Source: Candidatus Edwardsbacteria bacterium
Lineage (GTDB): Bacteria > Edwardsbacteria > AC1 > EtOH8
NCBI GenBank assembly: GCA_031082425.1
Contig: JAVHLB010000013.1
Coordinates: 1 to 47,183, forward strand
DNA: 47,183 bases
Direction of reading: 5' to 3'
The position numbers and the translations under genes were made by a program. Below, in pieces: positions 25,161-34,160 of the stretch. Below the pieces are notes generated by a model. That model saw nothing but the letters and a program-made list of their open reading frames with translations, ran no database searches and had not been told where the DNA came from. How positions within the stretch are numbered: position 1 is the stretch's first letter; the number at the start of each line of letters is the position of its first letter.

Positions 25161-26345
25161 CTATTGCGAATGTTCGTTCTTTAAATATACCAATGCCAGG
25201 AACATCGGACCCGTTGCCCATCGATGCATTGGGGTTTTGTATGTCCACTGTCTCGTTTTCCAGTAATTGAAATAACCCTGGCTGTTCCAGAGAGCTTTAT
25301 CAACGGATGCAAAACATTTTTGAATTGCCTCCGGCTCTACCATTTTTATCCTTGATAAATAGACCATTGTTTGAATAGCCTGAGCTGCGTTTTGAGCATC
25401 AATCGGGTAAACAGAATCCGGATAATATTTTGGAAGATGATCGGCTGTAAAAAAATTAGACAAATAAAATCTAACTCCTTTATCCAACGTTTCATCTTTT
25501 TCAACCGTTCCGCTTTCGATGGCCCGGCAGAGTCCTTCCAGTATATACCCCGTGTGAAAGCCGTCTATGAACCTTCCCTTCTCATTTGCAGCATAATACC
25601 AGGATCCGTCGCCATTCTGATGCCGGCTAATAAATCTGTAAAGTTTTTGGCAATACTGCAGGTATTTTTTCCGGCCGGTTATCTTCCATAACCTTGCGGT
25701 CAGGCCTATCATCAATCCGTTTACGTTAAGTATGGGGGTTTCCATTCCCTGCCAGTAGCGCCAGCGTATGGCATCTTTTTCTTCGATATATCCCAGGTCA
25801 TTTTCCAAATAACTGAATCCTTTCAGGGCTGTCTCCAGAAGCTCCCTTTCCTCCAGGGCCTGACAACCGTCCAAAAAGGAATGTACGGCATTGATGGTCT
25901 GAAATATATTGGGTTGGCCTGAATCGGCGGTAATAAACCTGGTAGCAAAGGGAAACCTCAGGCCCCATCCATATCCATTGGGGGTTATTAGTTTTAACCG
26001 TTCAAGCAATCCCAGATACTGGAGCAGCTTTTTCCTGTCTTCAGCGTTATTGCCCTGGAGATACAACAATGCGAAACCTGAAGCCAGGTCGGAAATTGCT
26101 TTGGTATGGGCAATTTTCTTAATTCCCAAAATCGGCCTGAGGTTAAAGGGGAACAACCGGACTGCTTGCTGCCAGATTCTAAACAATAATTGATTATTAA
26201 AAAGAACATACTTCGCTAAAGGAGATGACAGACCGTCGTATGGATCGTATGAATTTATGCCTTGGGTTAAAACATAATGGTCAATGGCAGCCATTCTCTT
26301 TAATACAATATTTGGAATATCGATGTTTAATTTTGGCAAAGCCAT
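25161..26345 (-). CDS. Alpha/alpha-toroid (glycoside hydrolase/epimerase-like) protein of unknown function
   Basis: This is a 394-residue soluble protein without a signal peptide. I recognise an alpha/alpha-toroid pattern: repeated helical pairs with aromatic loops, such as NGYGWGLRFPFATRF, RYWQGMETPILNVNGLMIGL, HQNGDGSWYYAANEKGRFID, GFHTGYILEGL and GYFNYWKTRQWTYKTPMHRWATGPM. Such toroids occur in heparinase, mannuronate epimerase-like and GH-type proteins, and in poorly annotated proteins of exopolysaccharide loci. I cannot name catalytic residues. GGAAG lies seven bases before the ATG. It overlaps a GT4 by 19 bases, so it is co-expressed with the glycan genes. A sugar-acid epimerase or lyase role is only a guess. 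Confidence 0.75.
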   Translation of the reverse strand: MALPKLNIDIPNIVLKRMAAIDHYVLTQGINSYDPYDGLSSPLAKYVLFNNQLLFRIWQQAVRLFPFNLRPILGIKKIAHTKAISDLASGFALLYLQGNNAEDRKKLLQYLGLLERLKLITPNGYGWGLRFPFATRFITADSGQPNIFQTINAVHSFLDGCQALEERELLETALKGFSYLENDLGYIEEKDAIRWRYWQGMETPILNVNGLMIGLTARLWKITGRKKYLQYCQKLYRFISRHQNGDGSWYYAANEKGRFIDGFHTGYILEGLCRAIESGTVEKDETLDKGVRFYLSNFFTADHLPKYYPDSVYPIDAQNAAQAIQTMVYLSRIKMVEPEAIQKCFASVDKALWNSQGYFNYWKTRQWTYKTPMHRWATGPMFLALVYLKNEHSQ

Positions 26346-27415
26346 TTATAAACTTCCAGATATTCATTCATCACTTTGTCAGCCGTAAAGTTTTTGGCCA
26401 ATTCCCGATTATTATCGCAGATTGTGTTCCTCATATTCCTGTCTTTGAGCATGCTGATAATTCCTTCCGACAGAGAATCCGGATCGCCTTTATTAATATA
26501 AACACAATTCTTGTTATCTTCCATATAAGAAAGTGAAAAACGGGTTCTGGTTGTTACAATCGGGCAACCCGTTGCCATAGCTTCCGCCACCACCATAGGC
26601 ATTCCTTCGGGATAATGGGTGGGAAAAGCCAGACACCAGGCCCCGCTATAAAAAGGGATAATACCGGTGTTGGGCATGTTATCCAAACGTTCCACCGCGC
26701 CCTTTAACTCTGATTTGTTCACCATGGCATCAAAATATCCTGAATCCTCGCCGCTTCCAATGACCAAAAGTTTTGCTTCCGGAATTTCTTTCAAAATCCG
26801 CGGCATTGCTTCCAATAGGTCAATAACCCCCTTTTTTTTGATTACTCTTGAAACAAACAATATCTTCGGCTTTTTTTCTTCTTCGCGCCGAGCTTCGAAA
26901 AATTCTGGTTTAATAATATTTTTTACAACTTTTATTTTTTTCGTTAACCCGGGCCAAATCTCAATAAATTCCTTTTTCTCCCGGGAGGACAATACGGCGA
27001 TGCAATCTGCGTTCTTGACAACATAGGACCGCAATATTGAAACAGGCCACAACATTTTTCCAAATGATTCCTGATGACTGCCATGCACCTTGATCATTAT
27101 GGGGATTTTATTGATCTTCGATAGGCATATTAGCGGGGCATCCCTGATTATTGACTTGGCATCAAATGCAGTATTCTGATGGATTACATCGGGGCTGAAA
27201 CTCCAGATCTTTAATTGAAATACAACAAGATCTTTCAACCTTCCGAATATTTTACTTATTATATTTTCATTGTCGGACTTTCGCCCATACTCAAATGTCA
27301 TTAATGGTGTTTTTGCTTTTAATTCGTTCTCTAAAAACGGCAGGTGCTGAGATGGCCCCCCCTGCAGGTTATGAGGGGGTGTGTTAAAAAGCACTTTGAT
27401 AGGATTATTTGTCAT
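26327..27415 (-). CDS. Glycosyltransferase family 4
   Basis: A 362-residue GT-B glycosyltransferase. The acceptor domain begins KVLFNTPPHNLQGGPSQHLPFLE. The donor domain has KILFVSRVIKKKGVIDLLEAMPRI, GSGEDSG, and the EX7E-containing FPTHYPEGMPMVVAEAMATGCPIVTTRT. It is one of five GT4 enzymes in the window and would extend the repeat unit. It is overlapped by both neighbours (11 bases with the epimerase stop, 19 with the toroid start). Base composition is clearly AT-rich. Donor sugar unknown. Confidence 0.9.
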   Translation of the reverse strand: MTNNPIKVLFNTPPHNLQGGPSQHLPFLENELKAKTPLMTFEYGRKSDNENIISKIFGRLKDLVVFQLKIWSFSPDVIHQNTAFDAKSIIRDAPLICLSKINKIPIMIKVHGSHQESFGKMLWPVSILRSYVVKNADCIAVLSSREKKEFIEIWPGLTKKIKVVKNIIKPEFFEARREEEKKPKILFVSRVIKKKGVIDLLEAMPRILKEIPEAKLLVIGSGEDSGYFDAMVNKSELKGAVERLDNMPNTGIIPFYSGAWCLAFPTHYPEGMPMVVAEAMATGCPIVTTRTRFSLSYMEDNKNCVYINKGDPDSLSEGIISMLKDRNMRNTICDNNRELAKNFTADKVMNEYLEVYKWLCQN

Positions 27416-28343
27416 TTATGTTTTGCTCGATAAGTAGCATTAACCCCTGCATAAAATTTACCTTGGGAGTATAGTTTAAAATCTTCCGGGCTTTCTTCAC
27501 ATCTGCCAGAGAGTATTTGACATCACCGGACCTTTCTGTTTGATAAATAGGTTTTATATTTTTTCCCAATATTTTATTTACCTCCCCCACCAAATCATTT
27601 AAATTATGGCTTTCACTGCAGGCAATATTAAAAACTTCCCCGGAAACATTTGATGCCCTGCAAGCCAAAATATTGGCAAAGACAACATTTGCCACATAGG
27701 TAAAATCCCGCGATTGGGTACCATCGCCATATATGATCGGCTGGCGATCTTCCCGTATAGATTTAATGAATTTTGGAATGACGGCGCTGTATTGCGAGGT
27801 GGGATCCTGGTTGGGACCAAAAACGTTGAAATACCTCAGACAGACTGTCTCCAATCCATAGACCCGATGGTATATTTGACAGTATCTTTCACCGGTATAT
27901 TTTGACAAGGCATACGGAGATAACGGGCGTACCGGCATATCTTCGGTTTTGGGCAAGGTGGGGCTGTCCCCATATATCGAGGAAGACGAAGCATAGACCA
28001 CTCTTTTTACCCCGAATTCTTTGGCCGCTTCCAGTACATTCAGGGTCCCCAATATATTTACGTCATTGGTGGTGATGGGATCGGCAATGGACCGAGGAAC
28101 CGAAGGCAGCGCCCCCTGGTGAAGAACGTAGTCAATCCCTTTTACCGCCTGCCGGACTATGTGAAAACTTCTGAGATCGCCCTCGATCAGCTCCATGTTC
28201 TGATGACCCTTGAAGGGAAGCAGGTTCTCCCTTTTTCCGGTGGAGAAATTGTCCAGCACCCTGACCTGCGCTCCCGAGTTAAGCAATTCGGCAGTAAGAT
28301 TGGAACCGATGAAACCTGCCCCGCCGGTAACTAAATATTTCAT
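27405..28343 (-). CDS. UDP-sugar 4-epimerase (WbpP/Gne/GalE-like SDR)
   Basis: A 312-residue NAD-dependent extended SDR. GGAGFIGSNLTAELL (7-21) binds NAD. Ser/Tyr/Lys catalysis is set by ASSSSIYGDSP and SPYALSKYTGE. HQGALPSVPRSIADPITTNDVNI and LRYFNVFGPNQDPTSQYSAVIP match the WbpP-type UDP-GlcNAc/GalNAc 4-epimerases particularly well. It most likely supplies UDP-GalNAc, UDP-Gal or their uronate forms for the polymer. The gene is tightly packed (3-base gap upstream, 11-base overlap downstream). Confidence 0.88.
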   Translation of the reverse strand: MKYLVTGGAGFIGSNLTAELLNSGAQVRVLDNFSTGKRENLLPFKGHQNMELIEGDLRSFHIVRQAVKGIDYVLHQGALPSVPRSIADPITTNDVNILGTLNVLEAAKEFGVKRVVYASSSSIYGDSPTLPKTEDMPVRPLSPYALSKYTGERYCQIYHRVYGLETVCLRYFNVFGPNQDPTSQYSAVIPKFIKSIREDRQPIIYGDGTQSRDFTYVANVVFANILACRASNVSGEVFNIACSESHNLNDLVGEVNKILGKNIKPIYQTERSGDVKYSLADVKKARKILNYTPKVNFMQGLMLLIEQNINDK

Positions 28344-28346
28344 TTA

Positions 28347-29369
28347 TTACCCTTTTATGTTTGTTATATACGCATCTACGCTATTTGCCAATTCTTGTTC
28401 TAAAATTGTTTTCTCTTGTATAATCTTCCATTCGTTATTTTCTTTTAAGAAATAAAACGGAGCGCTTTCAAGAGTAAACGTTCCAAAATGCAAAAATTGG
28501 AACTCTATCAGATAAAACTTATGCCCATCATAGCCCACATCCATTGCAATATAGGGACAATGGAAATTCAAAAAAACTCTCTGGGCGTAATCTAATAACC
28601 CCCCGGGCAGTTCTTTCTTGAACTCAAATAATCCGCTGCCGCTGGCCCTAAAATCATTTTTGCGGTTTTTTCGGAAAAGAATATAATACTTGGCACCATA
28701 TATGACGATCTTATAATCGTTTTTTAATCCACTGACAAAATTTTGAATTATAAATTTTCTTCTATGATTTGATTGTCGCACATGATAGTTTCTTGTTATT
28801 GATTTTATTTCGTTTTTGACTATATCCAATGCATTAAATGATCGACTCAATTTTTCAGTATATTTTTTCAAACTAACGATGCCATTAAAGAGACGTATTC
28901 CCTTGCTAACTGCTCCTTCAGCCGGTTTAACTACAATCGGCACCTGTATTTCGTCAATTTTATTTTTGAATTCTTCATAGCAACCAAAATATTTAGATCT
29001 TATGTTCTTTATTTCCTCATTATCACTAATATCCCGCAATATTTCCATAAAAACTTTATTATGGTGAGCTCTAAATTTATAAAAATCTGGTATAAGAATA
29101 CCCCCTTGTAATTGGATCCCTAGCAAAATATCCTCTATATAACTTTTATAAAACAAATCCCGGTCCTCAGAAGATTGATATAATATGAACTTGCCGTTAT
29201 AATTTTCCTTCCGGAGATCAATAACGGAATATCTTTTAATATTCAAACTATAGCCATGCGCTAAAAAATATTTATTTAAAGCGGCCAGATTCATGCTGGC
29301 ATCTTTATGCTTTTGCGAACTGTAGAAATAGTTTCTGTAGTCCGTTAGTAATATTATCTCATTGTTCAT
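28347..29369 (-). CDS. ATP-grasp ligase-like protein A
   Basis: A 340-residue protein with ATP-grasp features. PIVVKPAEGAVSKGIRLFNG is the nucleotide-binding strand and glycine-rich loop. A NDFRASGSGLFEF segment and the metal-ligand stretch YIAMDVGYDGHKFYLIEFQFLHFG follow. Enzymes of this fold couple ATP hydrolysis to carboxylate-amine ligation. The DFRASG pattern recurs in the second ATP-grasp gene at 33066-34160. I favour ATG 29369, because GGTGA lies eight bases upstream; GTG 29381 and ATG 29375 are alternatives. The start overlaps or nearly touches the DUF362 gene. Attachment of an amino acid or peptide to a sugar acid is a plausible but unproven role. Confidence 0.78.
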   Translation of the reverse strand: MNNEIILLTDYRNYFYSSQKHKDASMNLAALNKYFLAHGYSLNIKRYSVIDLRKENYNGKFILYQSSEDRDLFYKSYIEDILLGIQLQGGILIPDFYKFRAHHNKVFMEILRDISDNEEIKNIRSKYFGCYEEFKNKIDEIQVPIVVKPAEGAVSKGIRLFNGIVSLKKYTEKLSRSFNALDIVKNEIKSITRNYHVRQSNHRRKFIIQNFVSGLKNDYKIVIYGAKYYILFRKNRKNDFRASGSGLFEFKKELPGGLLDYAQRVFLNFHCPYIAMDVGYDGHKFYLIEFQFLHFGTFTLESAPFYFLKENNEWKIIQEKTILEQELANSVDAYITNIKG

Positions 29370-29377
29370 GGCCATAG

Positions 29378-30850
29378 TCACCGCGCTTCAATATGTCCCA
29401 GCCATCCCTTGGAGGGGCTAAAACAATATTCTTTATTTATATCAGCCAATGATGTTTTCTTGCCGGAATAACTGATCGAAACCTTGTTTTCGTTTCCTTT
29501 AAAATCAGAAAAGCCATATTTTTGGCCGCAGGCATACTGGGAGTACTGCGGTATCTTTCTCCAATCGAAACCGATCATTTTGACGGCTGTAATGTCGGCA
29601 ATAAGTGGATCTGTGCTGGCAATTATATAACCCGTATTAACCGGCTCTGGCTTCAACGGGCCCTCTCCCTGTCCGCCGACTATCCCATCTATCAGCGTTA
29701 AGTATTTTCTTTGCTTTTCTTCCGACAAGCTTCCCTTTGCATCGGCAAATATTATTATCTTGTTCAAGTCGTGCACCATTCTCCAAATCGTATCATTGCC
29801 ATACCAATCGCCGTGTGATATTTCCGCCACCCCTTCAGGTTTCCCGAACAGAACAGCCCTATCAAGCCATTTGAGAAGCCGGCCTATCGGTCTGAAGGTT
29901 TTCCAGATTATTTTCCCGGATTTCCTCAGCATAAAGCTGTATTTGCTTTCCAGCATCTTGGCCTTGGTGCTCAGGGCAAATTCATCTCCGTTGTGGGCCG
30001 GATCGCCTTTTCGCCAATGCGGCAGACATGTTTTATCGCCGATGATGCCAACCAGATTTTTCAATGAAAGGGTCACCCCCACTTTTCTATGAACTTTTAA
30101 TTTGGGCAGGTTGATGAAAACATCGGCCGTTAAAATTGATTTGGGGATAACATACCGGTGATCACCATTGCTGTGGCACCGCACGGTTTCCGGGCCGTCA
30201 TAATCCGGGGCTACGAATAGATCGGCGAATTTTTCTATCGGAACCAGGCTGCTCTCTTTTGCCAGGTTCACTTTTATGTAACCCAGGGGATCCCCAGGCA
30301 GGTTCACCTTCCCGTTTATCGACCCGTCATTATTGACATCCAGAAAATATTTTCGCAGGTCCAAATAGCCAATGTTTTCAAATCCCCTCTGCTTGTAAAA
30401 TGTCCGGATCACATCCAGCCCGTTACGCTCGATCAATTTGTCAAAATTTGCCCCCTGCATGGGCAGGTCAGCAATGGTTATTCTGGCCGTCTTCCCCCCG
30501 GCAATGATGATAAAATCCAGAACAGCCCGTATGACAGAGCTATGTGTGACCAGGGCATTGAAATATTTTTCCTCATCGGAAAGAAAATTGCGGTGATTGA
30601 CGAAATTGGGCTTGACTATCACTTGGCTGTCCGGCCTGATCATATCGCCGAAGGGATTCCATTTGGCAGTCCCGTAATTAGCCTTATCCAATCCCAAATT
30701 CAGCAGTGCTTCTCTGACCGCCTCATAAACATAATTTTTGGCGGGTGAGATGCATTCCATCCCAAAAAGGTACTCCGGATAATTGTTGTCCGGATGGTAC
30801 GGAGGGTCTTTGGGATAAACGGCATTTGTATGTTGGACGGCCACTAGCAT
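29378..30850 (-). CDS. DUF362-domain protein
   Basis: This 490-residue protein matches the DUF362 family in its core: SQVIVKPNFVNHRN, the DLPMQGANFDKLIE region, FINLPKLKVHRKVGVTLSLKNLVGIIGDK and the late STDPLIADITAVKMIGFDW stretch. DUF362 proteins often carry ferredoxin domains, but no CxxCxxC cluster is visible here. The biochemical function of the family is, to my knowledge, not established. It lies between a GT4 (7-base overlap) and an ATP-grasp gene (start-stop contact), which suggests these three are used together. No signal peptide or membrane helix is evident. Confidence 0.85.
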   Translation of the reverse strand: MLVAVQHTNAVYPKDPPYHPDNNYPEYLFGMECISPAKNYVYEAVREALLNLGLDKANYGTAKWNPFGDMIRPDSQVIVKPNFVNHRNFLSDEEKYFNALVTHSSVIRAVLDFIIIAGGKTARITIADLPMQGANFDKLIERNGLDVIRTFYKQRGFENIGYLDLRKYFLDVNNDGSINGKVNLPGDPLGYIKVNLAKESSLVPIEKFADLFVAPDYDGPETVRCHSNGDHRYVIPKSILTADVFINLPKLKVHRKVGVTLSLKNLVGIIGDKTCLPHWRKGDPAHNGDEFALSTKAKMLESKYSFMLRKSGKIIWKTFRPIGRLLKWLDRAVLFGKPEGVAEISHGDWYGNDTIWRMVHDLNKIIIFADAKGSLSEEKQRKYLTLIDGIVGGQGEGPLKPEPVNTGYIIASTDPLIADITAVKMIGFDWRKIPQYSQYACGQKYGFSDFKGNENKVSISYSGKKTSLADINKEYCFSPSKGWLGHIEAR

Positions 30851-31965
30851 CTATTTAAATTTAAAGTTTTATGGTACAAATCGATATAATTGCTTACCAT
30901 TTTTTCCAGGTTGAACTGGTCGTTCAGCCTTTTCCGCCCCGCCAATCCCATTTGTTTTGCTACGACAGGATTATCCAGCAGATATTCGATTTTTTGCGCC
31001 AACTGTTCAGCATCCCCGCAATCGACCAAGATGCCGGTTTCTCCATCTACAACCAATTCCGGGGTTCCTCCGACGTCAGAGGCTATACAGGGCTTGTTTA
31101 AAGCCATGTATTCCATGATCGAATTTGAGATGCCCTCGCCCAATTTAGTGGAGCATAGGACCCCGATGTCGAATATGTTTATCAACGGTTCTACATCACG
31201 TCGTTGCCCTGTGAAAATCACCCTGTCCTGATAAATCGGAGAAACCAATTGTTTCATCTTTTCCAGGCAGGGCCCCCCGCCAACAGCCACGAAGGTTACA
31301 TCCTTGCGCGATTTCACTAATTGCTGGGCAGCATTTAAATATGTCTCATAATCTTTATACTCCGAAAAGGTAGCCACCATCCCGACAACTTTTTCGGTGG
31401 TGATCCCCAATTCCATCTTATGGCCGTTGTTCACTCCGGCAAACCGGCTCAGGTCAATTCCGTTGTAAACTACGCAGGCTTTGGAGCTTTTCAACAGCTG
31501 GTGGGCCCTTAGGCCGGCTTGAGAATTCGAGACTATGGTATCCGAGAAAGGAAAGGTTACGGCGGCTTTTGCCTTTATTATGGGTTCCAGCTTGCTGGAT
31601 GAATATCTGATGGCCCCGTTGACGAACTTTATTCCCAGCAGCTTGCAGGCCGGCAGGGCGTAGATGGCCGTCATGTAATCCCAGGAGTGCACCACATTGG
31701 GGCGCAGTTTTTTCAACAGCCCATACACCCGGAGAAATACGGCCCAGTCATGCCGGACCCTGCGCACCAACCGGTGAACTATTATCCCCGAATCCTGCAG
31801 GTCGGTATATTGATCCTCTTCGGACATGGCCAGCACCTGGCAGTTGATGCCGGGCCTTTGAGCCAGGCCCTTTGCCAGTTCTAACAGCTGCCTTTCTTTT
31901 CCACCCACCATCAAAGAATCAATTGACAGCAGAACCTTTATGATAGTGGAATCCTTTGCCAGCAA
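30844..31965 (-). CDS. Glycosyltransferase family 4
   Basis: A 373-residue GT-B glycosyltransferase. It opens KVLLSIDSLMVGGKERQLLELAKGLA. The donor domain has KVVGMVATFSEYKDYETYLNAAQQL, GGGPCLEKM, and LCSTKLGEGISNSIMEYMALNKPCIASDVGGTPELV (the EX7E region begins EGIS). I prefer the TTG at 31965, which has AGGAG eight bases upstream. The GTG at 31974 overlaps that same site and would leave no spacing. A 151-base AT-rich gap precedes it, with a possible promoter at 32011-32041, so it may head its own transcript. Confidence 0.88.
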   Translation of the reverse strand: MLAKDSTIIKVLLSIDSLMVGGKERQLLELAKGLAQRPGINCQVLAMSEEDQYTDLQDSGIIVHRLVRRVRHDWAVFLRVYGLLKKLRPNVVHSWDYMTAIYALPACKLLGIKFVNGAIRYSSSKLEPIIKAKAAVTFPFSDTIVSNSQAGLRAHQLLKSSKACVVYNGIDLSRFAGVNNGHKMELGITTEKVVGMVATFSEYKDYETYLNAAQQLVKSRKDVTFVAVGGGPCLEKMKQLVSPIYQDRVIFTGQRRDVEPLINIFDIGVLCSTKLGEGISNSIMEYMALNKPCIASDVGGTPELVVDGETGILVDCGDAEQLAQKIEYLLDNPVVAKQMGLAGRKRLNDQFNLEKMVSNYIDLYHKTLNLNRC

Positions 31966-32010
31966 AGACAGCACTCCTTCACAATATATATAACTTTGAT
32001 TTCATCCTTT

Positions 32011-32041
32011 ATCATACCAATACCTGCCGTTTGTTTAACAA
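32011..32041 (-). promoter_or_regulatory. Possible extended -10 promoter before the GT4/DUF362/ATP-grasp genes
   Basis: Read on the minus strand, TATGAT (32016-32011) is preceded by TGG, giving an extended -10 element. TTGTTA (32041-32036) lies 19 bases upstream as a weak -35. Transcription would begin near 32004, about 40 bases before the GT4 start. This is a sequence-pattern call in AT-rich DNA, so chance is a real possibility. Confidence 0.35.
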
Positions 32042-32125
32042 TTTTACAGATATTTTAGGCAGCAAAGCATCTTGTTTTTATAATTCGAACTAAGTATTTA
32101 CTGTTTAGTCAACTCAAAACCAACA

Positions 32126-33076
32126 TTATATGATCTTATTTTTTATTTGCTTTAATCTAACTTTATATTGCATGTCCCGCAGTAGATTCTTTAACTTGAT
32201 CAACCATTCTATGACACGTGGGCTTAATTTGGTTAAAACAAAACCGGAGATTTTAATTATTTTTGGCGCATCGCTTTCTTTAAGCATTCGATAGTAGTTA
32301 TTAATATTTTCCCTTTCGCCTTTCTGGGTATTTATATTTATTATGCCTTTCAAGCAGATGGCATAATATTCGCCCGGCTGATATTTCTTAATTTTATTTA
32401 GGTAATATGTTTCATTTAATAATGCCCGATATGTTTTAATATTTTTTTCTTTTGTATAAACGGCTTTGCATACCCGATCATTTCCCTCAAGATGGTAGAT
32501 ATATAATCCTTTGTTAATATAATATCTCAAAGACAGATCCCCAATTTGAACACCAAGAACACCTTCCGGCAAACCCTCGGCAAATCTTTTATCACCATAC
32601 AACTCGGTTTTTATGATACCCCACAACGGACCTTTTACTTTTGTCATTAATTTGTTTTCATCCAGAAACATGTCTGCCTCAAGTCCCGATGCCATTAATT
32701 TTCCGGTTTCATAATTTACAACATTACAATTTATATGATTTATATTCGGGTCGGTCTTTAGTGCATCCAATAATATTGCGAAACATTCGGGAACTATTTC
32801 ATCATCGCTGTCAACATGGGTTACCCATTTGCCCGTTGCCTTATCGAGTCCGGTGTTTTTTGCGGATATCACGCCTTTATTTGTATTGTGTTTGATTATC
32901 TTAATTCTATTGTCTTTATATTTGCCAATTATTTCCAAAGTGTTGTCTTTAGAGCCATCGTCAATCACTAATATTTCGATATCTTTATATGTTTGATTTA
33001 AAACGCTATCAATAGCGCGGCAAATGGTGCTCGCCCTATTGTAGGTTGGCATAATCACTGTTATTTTATTGTCCAT
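32126..33076 (-). CDS. Glycosyltransferase family 2
   Basis: A 316-residue GT-A inverting glycosyltransferase. ITVIMPTYNRASTICRAIDSVL opens the nucleotide-binding domain. LVIDDGSKDNT and the metal-binding DSDDE (in THVDSDDEIVPE) are the family marks. The C-terminal half is basic and AT-rich with no clear extra domain. I use ATG 33076, preceded by GGGGAG, rather than an upstream TTG at 33103 that would extend further into the ATP-grasp gene. It overlaps that gene by 11 bases. Donor sugar unknown. Confidence 0.9.
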   Translation of the reverse strand: MDNKITVIMPTYNRASTICRAIDSVLNQTYKDIEILVIDDGSKDNTLEIIGKYKDNRIKIIKHNTNKGVISAKNTGLDKATGKWVTHVDSDDEIVPECFAILLDALKTDPNINHINCNVVNYETGKLMASGLEADMFLDENKLMTKVKGPLWGIIKTELYGDKRFAEGLPEGVLGVQIGDLSLRYYINKGLYIYHLEGNDRVCKAVYTKEKNIKTYRALLNETYYLNKIKKYQPGEYYAICLKGIININTQKGERENINNYYRMLKESDAPKIIKISGFVLTKLSPRVIEWLIKLKNLLRDMQYKVRLKQIKNKII

Positions 33077-34160
33077 TGGATACCATCTCCCCGTTTCTTT
33101 CAAATGGCGGATGCTTTAGACTATTAAGCCCCAGTGCTTTTACCAACTGTAAATATTGAGGCGAGATGCGACCTTCCTGCCATTTTATATTTTTATCCCA
33201 TTGTCCTGGACAATTAAAATAAAACAGATCGAAGGGAAAGGTATAACTTATCTCGCATAAGGCTGGGTTCCCTTCTTCATCGTATAAAAAATCATATGCC
33301 ATGGATTGAAACTTTAACTTGTCGGATATTTCAAAAGCCAATTTTACAAACTTTGTGTCAATGTGGCTTGGGTCAAATATCAATTTCCCTCCGCCCGAGG
33401 CCCTAAAATCATTTTCCCTGTTCAATCTTTTTTCACCGTAGGCCCTATCGCCAATCACCACTATTCTGGTATCATAATTATTGTTGGGAATATATTTTTG
33501 AAATAAAGAATAATTTTTATGCTTCAGCCAATACGGGGAGGCATCCTCTCCGCGGGATTTCCTGAGAATATTGCCCGCGATATGGTGGATCGATTTGTAG
33601 ACGCTAAAATCCTTGAATCTTGTATTATCCCAACCCGGAATGCTGTCATACATAACTCCAGAACCAAACATTTTCTTAATGATCCGCCTGGCCTGTTGCT
33701 TGGTGCTGATTAAAATGACATTCCTGGAGCCGGCCCCGCCCTTCAGCTTGAAAACCACCGGCAGTGAAGCTGTTTCAACCCACTTTAAAGCTTCCCTTTT
33801 ATCCCAGAATACCCAGCAGTCAATGAAGGGAAACCCGTAATGTTTTAGCAAATAATATTGCTTAATTTTATCATCATAATGCCAACAGGTGTTTGAATCA
33901 GGGAAACATCTTACACCCATTTCTTTTTCAATTATCGGCAGAATAGTGCCTGCCAGTTGCCTGTGGTCATCATTATGGTGCCAGCGAAATATGAATAAAT
34001 CCGTTTTAGCCACTCTGTTGAAGAAATCGGGCTGGCTAACATCCAAAAACATACTGTCTATATTGTTGTAATCAAGAATAGATTTGTATCTATTCAATTC
34101 TTCGGATTTTCTTCCGTATTTATCTGTCAATATTCCTACTAGCATATTTGAGAACTGCAT
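33066..34160 (-). CDS. RimK-like ATP-grasp ligase-like protein B
   Basis: A 364-residue ATP-grasp protein. LPVVFKLKGGAGSRNVILIS is the ATP-binding strand and glycine-rich loop. The segment RLNRENDFRASGGGKLIFD matches the RimK-type DFR motif. The metal-ligand region is SMAYDFLYDEEGNPALCEISYTFPF. The N-terminal preATP-grasp part (IFRWHHNDDHRQLAGTILPIIE, CFPDSNTCWHYDDKIKQYYLL) is typical of RimK/glutathione-synthetase-like ligases. Two close ATGs (34160 and 34145) lie in the end of the upstream GT4, and neither has a clear ribosome site. It shares the DFRASG pattern with the protein at 28347-29369. It probably joins a carboxylate to an amine; the substrate may be a sugar acid. Confidence 0.82.
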   Translation of the reverse strand: MQFSNMLVGILTDKYGRKSEELNRYKSILDYNNIDSMFLDVSQPDFFNRVAKTDLFIFRWHHNDDHRQLAGTILPIIEKEMGVRCFPDSNTCWHYDDKIKQYYLLKHYGFPFIDCWVFWDKREALKWVETASLPVVFKLKGGAGSRNVILISTKQQARRIIKKMFGSGVMYDSIPGWDNTRFKDFSVYKSIHHIAGNILRKSRGEDASPYWLKHKNYSLFQKYIPNNNYDTRIVVIGDRAYGEKRLNRENDFRASGGGKLIFDPSHIDTKFVKLAFEISDKLKFQSMAYDFLYDEEGNPALCEISYTFPFDLFYFNCPGQWDKNIKWQEGRISPQYLQLVKALGLNSLKHPPFERNGEMVSNGQ

